15,302 nucleotides of DNA, from contig NZ_DASZGI010000159.1 in NCBI RefSeq assembly GCF_035938995.1, positions 1 through 15,302 on the forward strand, in the 5' to 3' direction. This stretch comes from DASZGI01 sp035938995 (GTDB lineage Bacteria > Actinomycetota > Actinomycetes > Streptomycetales > Catenulisporaceae). The notes beneath the pieces were generated by a model. It did no database searches, was not told the DNA's origin, and saw nothing but the letters and a program-made list of their open reading frames with translations. Below are positions 8,128-14,954 of this stretch, piece by piece; position 1 is the first letter of the stretch; each line of letters starts with the position of its first letter. The translations under genes were made by a program, and so were the position numbers.

Positions 8128-8571
8128 GTGCACAGTTCTGCGGAGCCGCGGTCGGGCCGAAGTCCGCGGCCGCGCCGTCGCCGGGGCCGGGACCGCCGTG
8201 GCCGCGGGCTGCGCGGGCCCTTGGCGCCGCCGGAGATCCCGCTGAGCCTGACCCGGGCGGAGCAGTTCGACGAGCTGGTCCTGGACTCGGTGGAGCGGCT
8301 GGAGCGCAAGTGGCCGCAGCTGGCCGGGGTGGAGTTCGCGGTGGAGGAGGTGCCGCCGCCCGGCGCTGAGCTGCTGTCGGACGAGCCGGTGCCGCTCGGC
8401 CGGGTGGTGCGTGCGGGGCGCGACGAGCCGGCCCGCATCGTGGTCTACCGGCGGCCGCTCGAGGTGCGTGCGCCGGGGCGGGCCGACCTGGGCCTGCTGG
8501 TGCACGACATCGTGGTCGAGCTGGTCGCGGACCTGCTCGGCCTGGATCCGGAGATCGTCGACCCGGAGTAG
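8128..8571 (+). CDS. Metallopeptidase-family (minimal zincin-like) protein with degenerate active site
   Basis: The product has 147 residues. A very basic Arg-rich N-terminus (1-30) is followed by the conserved block RGPLAPPEIPLSLTRAEQFD (29-48), the helix DSVERLERKWPQL (53-65), the strand ARIVVYRRPLEVR (102-114) and the C-terminal helix LVHDIVVELVADLLGL (124-139). Relatives are annotated as small zincin-like metallopeptidases. In the place of HExxH this protein has H126-D-I-V-V-E131, so both the catalytic Glu and the second His are replaced, and zinc protease activity is doubtful. The GTG start at 8128 has no Shine-Dalgarno sequence and appears leaderless. It is divergent from DUF3499 and convergent with DUF5719, an arrangement I recall near whiB2 in mycobacteria. 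Confidence 0.82.
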   Translation: MHSSAEPRSGRSPRPRRRRGRDRRGRGLRGPLAPPEIPLSLTRAEQFDELVLDSVERLERKWPQLAGVEFAVEEVPPPGAELLSDEPVPLGRVVRAGRDEPARIVVYRRPLEVRAPGRADLGLLVHDIVVELVADLLGLDPEIVDPE

Positions 8572-8586
8572 CCGCCGATCGGCTCT

Positions 8587-8604
8587 CGTGCGGCGCGCCG
8601 CATG
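8587..8604. terminator. Palindromic hairpin between convergent genes
   Basis: TGCGGCGCGCCGCA (8589-8602) is a perfect 14-bp palindrome, extended by one more C-G pair outside a G-U wobble. It sits in the 66-bp gap between the metallopeptidase-family stop and the DUF5719 stop, and reads the same on both strands, so it could end both transcripts. There is no U-tract. Confidence 0.4.
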
Positions 8605-8637
8605 CCCAGGGTCAGGTCGTCCTATCGCCGTATGCCA

Positions 8638-10161
8638 CTACGGCTGGGGCACGGCTCCGGACAGGTCGGAGCGGACGGCCGGGACGTTCACCGTTTCCAG
8701 CGCCGTGGACATCGGCTGAATCGTGATCAGGCCGCCGTCACCGGTCATGATGCGTGCGGCGTAGACGGAGGCCGCACCATCCATAGGCACGACGGAAACG
8801 GCGAACGGGGCCGCTCCTCCGGTTGGCGCTTGCAGCTTGACCGCCTTGGTGGACCCGGCCGGGACCGTGACGGTCTGCGCGTTCGGCGTTCCGGAGCCCT
8901 CGGTGGTGACCTTGACCTGCGCGTCCTTGGCCGCCGTGTTGGTGAGCTCGACCACGGAGCCGTCCGCGTCGTCGGCCACGATCGACTCGCCGGTCAGCGC
9001 CGGGACCGGGCTGAGATAGGCCGAATCGTTGCCGCCCTCGGCGACGACCCGGATCTCGGCGATGATCGGCGTCCCGTTGGCCGAGTCGATCTGCAGGGCC
9101 GCCGCCTCGCCCGGGACCGGCACATTGGAGAGGTCGACCTGCTGGACCTTGCCCGCCGTCAGATGCGGGACCTGGACGTCGGGGGTGATGGTCGAGCCGC
9201 CGATCCAGTGCAGGGTGACGTCGGTGTCCGTGGTCGGCGAGAGCAGGGTCAGCTGGAGCTTCATCTTGCTCGCCGCGTTGTTGCTGGGCGCCGGGATGCC
9301 CGGGATGACCAGGCGCGCGGAGGGCTTCTGAGCCAGGATGAAGTCGCGTCCACCGTTGCTGTCGCTGTCCAGGAGCGCGGCGCTGACGCGGCCGGCGGTG
9401 GTGGTGAGGTGCACGGCGAGCGGCGTGGTGCCGGTGGCGAGCGCAGTCAGGTCGATCGGCTGTGTGTACTGGGCGGCCGGCTGGACCAGCAGGCCCTGGT
9501 CGGTCTGCATGACGCCGCTCGCGACCGGGCCGTCCTGGGTGTAAGCGGTCAGATTCACCTCGGCGGCGATCTGGTCGCTGTTGTAGATGTTGAGCTTGGC
9601 TGACTTGGCGTCCGCTGCGGCGCCGATGTACCAGTAGTCGGTGTCGGGCGCGGTGCACGGGGTCGAGGCGAGGCCGTGCAGGGTACCGGTGCCGGTGCTG
9701 GCGATCGTCTCGGTGAGGGTGAAGCCGGGGGCGTAGGCGCCGGTGGCCTGGGCGACGACCGGCACGTTGTCCTGGCTAAGGTTGGCGATGTCGCCCGACA
9801 GGTTCTTGGCGGTGCTGAGGGCGCCTGGCTGTTTGAGCGTGACCGCCGGGGTCTGGTTGTTGTACGCGGAGACCGTCGCGGTGTCGCCGGTCGCGGGCGC
9901 GCCGCCGCCCGCCGGGCTGAACGCATTGACGTTCACATCTGCCTGGCCGTTGACGATCGGGCAGACGACCGTGGTGTTGCGCACAGGGGTGATGGTGGAC
10001 GCGGCGATCTGATCGGGCGTCGCGGCGGCGGGTTTGACGCCGTATCCGTAACCGAGGCCCGCGACGACGGCGACGCCGACTCCGAGCGCGAACTGGGTTC
10101 GGCGGCGGGACACGGGCCTCGCGGGCGCGGAGGCCTTAATGAGGGGGCTCACCGGTTCCAT
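8638..10161 (-). CDS. DUF5719 family secreted or membrane-anchored protein
   Basis: The product has 507 residues. Basic residues (SRRRTQ) precede one hydrophobic segment, about 23-41, which is an uncleaved anchor or signal peptide; the rest is predicted extracytoplasmic, Ala/Thr/Val-rich and beta-strand-like. Two cysteines (Cys67 in VVCPIVNG and Cys169 in TPCTAPDTDYWYIG) could form a disulfide, and the C-x-x-P-x-T-D-x-W block is the most conserved part of the family as I know it. There is no catalytic motif. The ATG (10161) lies 13 bp inside the end of the glycosyltransferase gene, with AGGA just upstream, so translation is probably coupled; GTG 10152 is an alternative start. It may be an accessory subunit of that glycosyltransferase (inference). 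Confidence 0.85.
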   Translation of the reverse strand: MEPVSPLIKASAPARPVSRRRTQFALGVGVAVVAGLGYGYGVKPAAATPDQIAASTITPVRNTTVVCPIVNGQADVNVNAFSPAGGGAPATGDTATVSAYNNQTPAVTLKQPGALSTAKNLSGDIANLSQDNVPVVAQATGAYAPGFTLTETIASTGTGTLHGLASTPCTAPDTDYWYIGAAADAKSAKLNIYNSDQIAAEVNLTAYTQDGPVASGVMQTDQGLLVQPAAQYTQPIDLTALATGTTPLAVHLTTTAGRVSAALLDSDSNGGRDFILAQKPSARLVIPGIPAPSNNAASKMKLQLTLLSPTTDTDVTLHWIGGSTITPDVQVPHLTAGKVQQVDLSNVPVPGEAAALQIDSANGTPIIAEIRVVAEGGNDSAYLSPVPALTGESIVADDADGSVVELTNTAAKDAQVKVTTEGSGTPNAQTVTVPAGSTKAVKLQAPTGGAAPFAVSVVPMDGAASVYAARIMTGDGGLITIQPMSTALETVNVPAVRSDLSGAVPQP

Positions 10162-13100
10162 CCGTCCTGCTCGCCGCGGCGCTGGCCGTCGGGGTCGTAC
10201 TCGTAGTCACGCGGGTATTCGTATTCGTGCGTGTACTGCGGCTCGGCCGGCTGCTCGGCCTGGCGCGGCTCGGGCACGGCGTACGGGTAGTCGCCGCTCG
10301 CATAGGGGTCGGCGTTGGTCATCGGGTACTGCTCGTAGGACGGCTGGGCGCCGGCTTCAGCCGAGTACTGGCCGGTCGGGTATTGGCCGCTCTGGTAGTA
10401 GTCGGCCTGATATCCGCCATAGCCCTGAGGATCGGCGGCCTGGTGCTGGTGGTCGCCGGACGGGTATTCGGGCACCTGGTAGTCGCCCGCCTGGTAGTCC
10501 GCAGCTTGGTAATCCCCTGCCTGGTAGCCGGCGTATTGGCTGGCGTCGGCGGCGGGCTGGGCCTGGTAGTACTGGCCGGTGTCGTACGCGCCGGACTGGT
10601 AGCCGTCGTAGGACGGCTGAGCATATTCGCCTTGCTGATATTGCTGCTGGTACTCCGGCTGGTACTGGGATGCGGCGTATTCGGTCTCAGCGGCGTACTC
10701 AGTCTCGGCCGCGTATTCGGACCGCGCATAGCCCGGCTGCTCGTACTCGGCTTCTTGGTATCCGTGCTGCGTGTACTCGGGCTCCAGCTCTGGCTCCGGC
10801 TCTGCCTCATGCGCCATGGGCGCGGGCACGCGGAGCGGTTCCGGTACTGGCTCTTCTTCGGGCTGTGGCTCAACGCCAAGCTCGGGCAGAAGCTCGGGTT
10901 CCGGTTCGCGCTCGGGTCGCCGACGGTCGCCGGGCTGCCGGGTCGCGGCGTCCAGCTCGGCGGCCTCCTCGCCCTCGATCTCCTCATCGGGGCGGCGGCC
11001 GAACGGCAGGGCCATGATGGTCGCCGCGGCGGCGGCCACTGCGCCGATGATCAGCCACACGTCGTGCTTGATCGAGTGGTAGCCGATCACCACAGTGCCG
11101 GCCGAAGCAGGCAGGTTCCACGCCTGCAACCCGTCCGTCTGTGGGGCGGCGGAGAGTGTCTGGCCGTCCATGGTGGCGGTCCACCCGGACTGCGTGGCCT
11201 CGGCGAGGACCAGTACACGGCCGCTGGCGCCTGAGGGGACGGTGACCGTCGCGCCAGTGTCGCCCGAGCAGACCTCCGCAGCGCCCTGCGGCGTACCACC
11301 GGTGCACTGGTAGGAGATCGCGACGGGGGCGCCCTTGGCGTCCTGGACGGTGACGCGGCCGACGTTCCCGTTGACCGACCAGAGGTTGAACTGCTGGCCG
11401 CTGTTCTGAGCCAGAGAACGCTGCGTCAGGCCGGGCACACCGCCGAGCGCGTGCTGGACAGCGGCCGGCGTGGCGGTGCTGACCAGGACGTAGCCGACGT
11501 CCATGACCGCGAGCTGCTGCGCCGCGTCGCCGCCGTTGCCGGACAGCAGCTGGCCGACGAGCGCGTCGAGCTTCCGGGTCTGGTCGGCCGGGATCGTGAG
11601 GTCGGCGGCGCCGAGGGTCGCGCCGCTGTCGCGCACGACGGCGTAGTCGACGAGGCCGTCGGCGCCGGGAGTGATCAGCAGGGTGCGGGGACGGGCGGCG
11701 GTCTGGCCCTCAGCCGCCACGAACGGGGTGAGCACCTGGGTCGAGACGCGCGCGACCGGGCCCTCGGCGCCGCGGATCAGCCACCAGACCCCGGCGGCGG
11801 CGGGGGCGAGCACGGCCGCGCCGGTGATCAGGACCGTGACGGGCTGGCGCCAGCCGAACGCGGCGGTGGCGACGCGCTCCTTAGCGCCCTCCGCGCCGAC
11901 CACGGTGGCCATGATCAGGCCGAGGCCGAGCATCGCGGTGGGCAGGCCGGGCCACGGCACGACGGTGTGAGTGGTCTGCGGCGGCGTCACGTTCAGGCCC
12001 GCGATGACGACCGCGGAGCCGAAGCCGACCAAGGCGAGAGACCAGGCGGAGATGACGACGCGGCGGCGGTCGCCGCGCAGCAGGGCGGCCAGCGCGGCGA
12101 GCAGCAGGCCCACGCCGATCCACGCGGGGTAGGTGCCGGGGCCGCCCGGGTCGCCGAGCAGCAGGCCGATCGGAGTGGGCGCGGGCTTGGTCAGCGCGGT
12201 GCCGCCGAGGCCGGTTTCGAGGAGGAACGCAGTCGGGTGGCGCAGCAGCGACAGCGACCAGGGGACGAGGACGACCATCGGGGTGGCCAGGACTATGCCC
12301 ATGCGGACGGCGACCACGACGATGTTGGACCGGGTGCGCCAGGCGACCGTCAGCAGCGAGAGCGCCGCGAAGATCAGCGCCAGGACCCAGGTGACGGGGG
12401 CGAAGGCGGTGGCGATGGTGAGCAGGAACGCGCAGGTCCAGGCGGAACGGGTGGAGCCGGAGCGTCCGGGGTGGCCGACGGTCTCGGTGGCCGTCGTGGT
12501 GACCAGCGGCAGGACGGCGATCGCGACCGCGGTGCCGAGGCGGCCGGTGGCGATCGCGCCGGTGGCCACCGCGAGGAGCGCGTACGCATAGCCGGCCCAG
12601 ATGCGCAGCGGGGCGGAGGTGGTGACGCGGCGGAACGCGTAAGAGGCGCTGAGCCCGGCCAGCGGGACCGACCCGATCAGCAGGACCGAGACGGCCAGCC
12701 CGGCCTTTCCGAACAGCAGGCTGGACAACATCGCGAGCAGGGCGAGGTACGGCGGGGCATAGGAGGTGGTGCCGAGGCCGACGCCGTGCCAGCCGGCCAG
12801 GTACGCGGACCAGAGGTCGGCCGAGCCGCTGGGGGTGGGCAGCAGGGCGCCGCCGGCCAGGGTGCCGCCGAACAGCATGGAGCGGGAGGCGATCAGGGCG
12901 ATGACGGTCAGGCCGCCGCCGACCGCGACGATCGGGTTGCGGATCAGCCGCTTGATGAGCGCGGTGGAGTCGGTCTCCAGGACCTCGGCCTCTTCGGAGA
13001 CCGGACCGGTCTCGACCGCGCGGTGGCGGGAGGCGTCCTGCTCGGCGGAGCCCCGGTCGCCGCGCAGCTGGGTCCAGATCGTGTCGAAGGCGTTGCGGGC

Positions 13101-14210
13101 CAGCGCGCCACGCGGCGGCATGAACTGTTCGATCTCGGCCGGGTCGACCGCGCGCATCTTGCGGCGGGCGGTGCGGCCGCGCACGATCCGGTCGGGCCGG
13201 GCGGCGAAGGAGAGCAGCGAGAATAGCTCGTCGGAAGCGGTGCCGGGCGACTTGGCGATGACGAAGCCGAGCGTGCGGAAGAAGGTGCCGAGGAGCAGCC
13301 GGAGGTAGAGGGCGGGCCAGAACCGGGTGCCCCGGTTGACCGCGACGGTGTAGAGCGCGTGGCTGCGGTCGAGCAGGTGTGCCCGGTTGGGTCCGGCGTT
13401 GATCCGGCGGCGCTCGCGGGCGGCCGCCTCGGCGTGGTACATGACCGCGTCGGGGGCGACGACGACCTGGTAGCCGGCGCTGTTGACCCGCCAGCAGAAG
13501 TCGAGGTCGTCGCGGAAGAGGGAGATGCCGCGGTCGAAGCCGCGCAGCCGGTCCCACACGTCGCGGCGCACGAGCATGCCGGCGGAGCTGACGGACAGCA
13601 CCGGGCGGGTCTCGTCGTGCTGGCCCTGGTCGTGCTCATTGCGTTCGAGGCCGGTCCAGCGGCGGCCGTTGGCGGCGACGGTGGCGCCGACCTCGAGCAG
13701 CTGGCGCCGGTCGTACCAGCCGCGGATCTTGGGGCCGAGCACGGCCGCGTCGGGGAAGTCCTCGGCGGTGAGCAGGAGCTGGCCGAGGGCGTCGGGGGCC
13801 GGGGCCGAGTCGTCGTGCAGCAGCCAGATCCACTCGACCGGGGCCAGCTGGCTGTCGTAGCCGAATTCGTCGTAGCCGACCGGGGCCGAGGACTTCAGGC
13901 CGAAGGCGATCGCGTTGCCGTAGCCGGTGGAGCGCTTGCGGTGCAGCACTTGGTCGGGGCCGAGCGCGGTTTCGAGCAGGTCGACCGAGGCGTCGCGCGA
14001 TCCGGTGTCGACGGCGATGACGCGCTGGACCGGGCGCTGCTGGTTCAGGAGCGCCTCGAGCACGTCGGGGAGCCACCGTGCGCCGTCGTGGCTGACCAGG
14101 ACGGCGGTGACGATGTGGTGGCGCAGCGCTTCATGCGGGTTGGCCCCCGCGGCGCGCGGGTCGGCGCCGCGCACGGGGGGGCGCGCCGGTGGTGCGTACT
14201 GCTGTGTCAT
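10149..14210 (-). CDS. Giant membrane glycosyltransferase: GT2 domain, multi-pass membrane domain, extracytoplasmic domain and Tyr-rich tail
   Basis: The product has 1353 residues from ATG 14210; GTG 14258 would add 16. Residues about 31-310 form a family 2 glycosyltransferase: TAVLVSHDGA (35-44), the nucleotide-sugar Asp pair HDDSAP (132-137) and the acceptor-side motif FRDDLDFCWR (232-241). About ten hydrophobic segments follow between 425 and 812, recalling GT-C/YfhO-type or AftD-type membrane enzymes. Residues 815-1048 form an extracytoplasmic domain containing GWTATMDGQTL, a motif found at the end of YfhO-like proteins. A final helix (1051-1070) returns to the cytoplasm, followed by a Glu/Pro-rich linker (1072-1145) and a 208-residue Tyr/Gln-rich tail. 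It probably assembles or exports a surface glycan; donor and acceptor are unknown. No clear ribosome-binding site precedes either start. DUF5719 overlaps its stop codon. Confidence 0.88.
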   Translation of the reverse strand: MTQQYAPPARPPVRGADPRAAGANPHEALRHHIVTAVLVSHDGARWLPDVLEALLNQQRPVQRVIAVDTGSRDASVDLLETALGPDQVLHRKRSTGYGNAIAFGLKSSAPVGYDEFGYDSQLAPVEWIWLLHDDSAPAPDALGQLLLTAEDFPDAAVLGPKIRGWYDRRQLLEVGATVAANGRRWTGLERNEHDQGQHDETRPVLSVSSAGMLVRRDVWDRLRGFDRGISLFRDDLDFCWRVNSAGYQVVVAPDAVMYHAEAAARERRRINAGPNRAHLLDRSHALYTVAVNRGTRFWPALYLRLLLGTFFRTLGFVIAKSPGTASDELFSLLSFAARPDRIVRGRTARRKMRAVDPAEIEQFMPPRGALARNAFDTIWTQLRGDRGSAEQDASRHRAVETGPVSEEAEVLETDSTALIKRLIRNPIVAVGGGLTVIALIASRSMLFGGTLAGGALLPTPSGSADLWSAYLAGWHGVGLGTTSYAPPYLALLAMLSSLLFGKAGLAVSVLLIGSVPLAGLSASYAFRRVTTSAPLRIWAGYAYALLAVATGAIATGRLGTAVAIAVLPLVTTTATETVGHPGRSGSTRSAWTCAFLLTIATAFAPVTWVLALIFAALSLLTVAWRTRSNIVVVAVRMGIVLATPMVVLVPWSLSLLRHPTAFLLETGLGGTALTKPAPTPIGLLLGDPGGPGTYPAWIGVGLLLAALAALLRGDRRRVVISAWSLALVGFGSAVVIAGLNVTPPQTTHTVVPWPGLPTAMLGLGLIMATVVGAEGAKERVATAAFGWRQPVTVLITGAAVLAPAAAGVWWLIRGAEGPVARVSTQVLTPFVAAEGQTAARPRTLLITPGADGLVDYAVVRDSGATLGAADLTIPADQTRKLDALVGQLLSGNGGDAAQQLAVMDVGYVLVSTATPAAVQHALGGVPGLTQRSLAQNSGQQFNLWSVNGNVGRVTVQDAKGAPVAISYQCTGGTPQGAAEVCSGDTGATVTVPSGASGRVLVLAEATQSGWTATMDGQTLSAAPQTDGLQAWNLPASAGTVVIGYHSIKHDVWLIIGAVAAAAATIMALPFGRRPDEEIEGEEAAELDAATRQPGDRRRPEREPEPELLPELGVEPQPEEEPVPEPLRVPAPMAHEAEPEPELEPEYTQHGYQEAEYEQPGYARSEYAAETEYAAETEYAASQYQPEYQQQYQQGEYAQPSYDGYQSGAYDTGQYYQAQPAADASQYAGYQAGDYQAADYQAGDYQVPEYPSGDHQHQAADPQGYGGYQADYYQSGQYPTGQYSAEAGAQPSYEQYPMTNADPYASGDYPYAVPEPRQAEQPAEPQYTHEYEYPRDYEYDPDGQRRGEQDGWNR
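10476..10535. repeat. 15-bp minisatellite in the glycosyltransferase tail
   Basis: Four 15-bp units (consensus CTGGTAGTCCCCTGC) occur back to back in frame and encode repeats of the type DYQAG/DYQAA. They show that the Tyr-rich tail grew at least partly by tandem duplication. Confidence 0.75.
10672..10720. repeat. 18-bp minisatellite in the glycosyltransferase tail
   Basis: Units of 18 bp begin at 10672, 10690 and 10708 (the last one partial), in frame, encoding EYAAETEYAAETEYAA. The unit differs from the 15-bp repeat nearby, so the tail has expanded more than once. Confidence 0.7.
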
Positions 14211-14528
14211 TCGAGGCGACGACCCGGGTCTCGGCGGCAGGTACTCGGCACCGCGCACCTGGCCCGGGTGTCCGCTGGCAGCGTGCCCGGGTGGCGGCGG
14301 TTGCCGCCCAACCCTACGCGACGCGGGTGAGGACGGGTACGGATCCCCAGAAGTTGTCAGGGATTGTCCGGTTTCATGCTGTGGATAACTAGGTCCGCCG
14401 ACTGAAGAGCGTTGCGTTGATCGCGTTCTGCTAAGTCAGGAGGGAATGTGCGGCGGCGTGAATGCGCGTCAGCGACGTCCGACGGGCGGTACGATACAGA
14501 GGCGTGATATGCGGCTGTTGGTTCCGCG
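14211..14528. other. Gap between whiB and the glycosyltransferase gene
   Basis: These 318 bases contain no convincing gene. On the minus strand they would carry the glycosyltransferase promoter: a TAGGGT -10-like hexamer lies near 14315-14310 and a CTGACA -35-like hexamer near 14359-14354, but the two are too far apart to pair. A perfect DnaA box lies at 14380-14388. On the plus strand an AGGAGGG site (14438-14444) precedes three very short open frames that run into whiB antisense. Confidence 0.5.
14380..14388 (-). promoter_or_regulatory. Single perfect DnaA-box sequence
   Basis: The minus strand reads TTATCCACA, the strong E. coli-type DnaA box. It is isolated, with no cluster of boxes and no AT-rich unwinding element, so it is not an origin. 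DnaA also acts as a transcription factor; this site could influence the glycosyltransferase gene or be a chance match. Confidence 0.4.
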
Positions 14529-14786
14529 TCAGGCGGACCGGCGCTTGAGCTTGCGCCGCTCACGCTCGGAAAGGCCACCCCAGATGCCGAAACGCTCGTC
14601 GTGACCGAGCGCGTACTCGAGGCATTCGGCCTTCACTTCGCACACGAGGCAGACCCGTTTCGCCTCTCGGGTGGAGCCGCCCTTCTCCGGGAAGAAGGAC
14701 TCCGGGTCCGTCTGCGCGCACAACGCCCGCTCCTGCCAGGTCAGCTCCTCATCGAAGCCGCCGAGCAGCGGGAAGACCTCAGCCAT
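14529..14786 (-). CDS. whiB: WhiB-family transcriptional regulator (WhiB/WhiB2 type)
   Basis: The product has 85 residues. Four cysteines, Cys23, Cys46, Cys49 and Cys55 (C-x22-C-x2-C-x5-C), bind the [4Fe-4S] cluster of Wbl proteins. GIWGG (67-71) is the turn that contacts sigma-A, and ERERRKLKRR at the end is the basic DNA-binding tail. The blocks WQERALCAQTDPESFFPEKG and ECLEYAL with DERFGIWGGLSERER match the developmental WhiB of Streptomyces (WhiB2 in mycobacteria), which works with WhiA to switch on septation genes for sporulation. ATG 14786 has GGAG 8 nt upstream and gives the family length. In-frame GTG 14846 would add 20 unconserved residues and falls inside a strong leader hairpin. 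It is monocistronic or upstream of the glycosyltransferase gene. Confidence 0.93.
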   Translation of the reverse strand: MAEVFPLLGGFDEELTWQERALCAQTDPESFFPEKGGSTREAKRVCLVCEVKAECLEYALGHDERFGIWGGLSERERRKLKRRSA

Positions 14787-14834
14787 CGGTACGTCTCCCG
14801 TCTCATGTCGTCGGCGCGGCGTCGACCGGATCGA

Positions 14835-14878
14835 GGTTCCGCGCACCGGCGAGCCGCATCGGGCGCCGGTCCGGAACC
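14835..14878 (-). promoter_or_regulatory. Long hairpin in the whiB 5' leader
   Basis: GGTTCCG (14835-14841) pairs with CGGAACC (14872-14878), and ACCGGCG (14845-14851) pairs with CGCCGGT (14864-14870). That makes 14 base pairs with a small asymmetric internal loop and a 12-nt apical loop. The structure ends about 48 nt before the start codon. GACCGG in its 5' arm can also pair with CCGGTC (minus strand, 14829-14824), giving an alternative fold. Confidence 0.6.
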
Positions 14879-14889
14879 GCGAAGATCAC

Positions 14890-14902
14890 TGACTTCTCGT
14901 CA
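14890..14902. promoter_or_regulatory. BldD-like dyad in the whiB leader
   Basis: TGAC-TTCTC-GTCA is a perfect inverted repeat with 4-bp arms and a 5-bp spacer. The arms fit the outer half-sites (TNAC-N5-GTNA) of the BldD operator described in Streptomyces, where whiB is a known BldD target. The central bases do not match the consensus. Confidence 0.4.
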
Positions 14903-14924
14903 GGAACCGGGCGACATGCTTGAA

Positions 14925-14954
14925 ATTACACGCGCGTCGTTCCCGGCCCGTCAA
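14925..14954 (-). promoter_or_regulatory. whiB promoter, sigma-A/HrdB type
   Basis: On the minus strand TTGACG (14954-14949) is followed after 18 nt by TGTAAT (14930-14925). Transcription would start near 14917 and give a leader of about 130 nt. This is the best vegetative promoter match in the window. Confidence 0.55.

Noticed and set aside
10476..10720. CRISPR array
   Set aside because: The repeats are short, contiguous, in frame and coding for a low-complexity protein tail, without spacers.
11451..13226. Plus-strand open frame of 591 codons
   Set aside because: Antisense to the glycosyltransferase; Gly/Asp/Arg/Gln-rich composition with no recognisable fold.
14357..14578. Minus-strand open frame of 73 codons overlapping the whiB 3' end
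   Set aside because: It overlaps whiB in another frame on the same strand and has weak codon bias.
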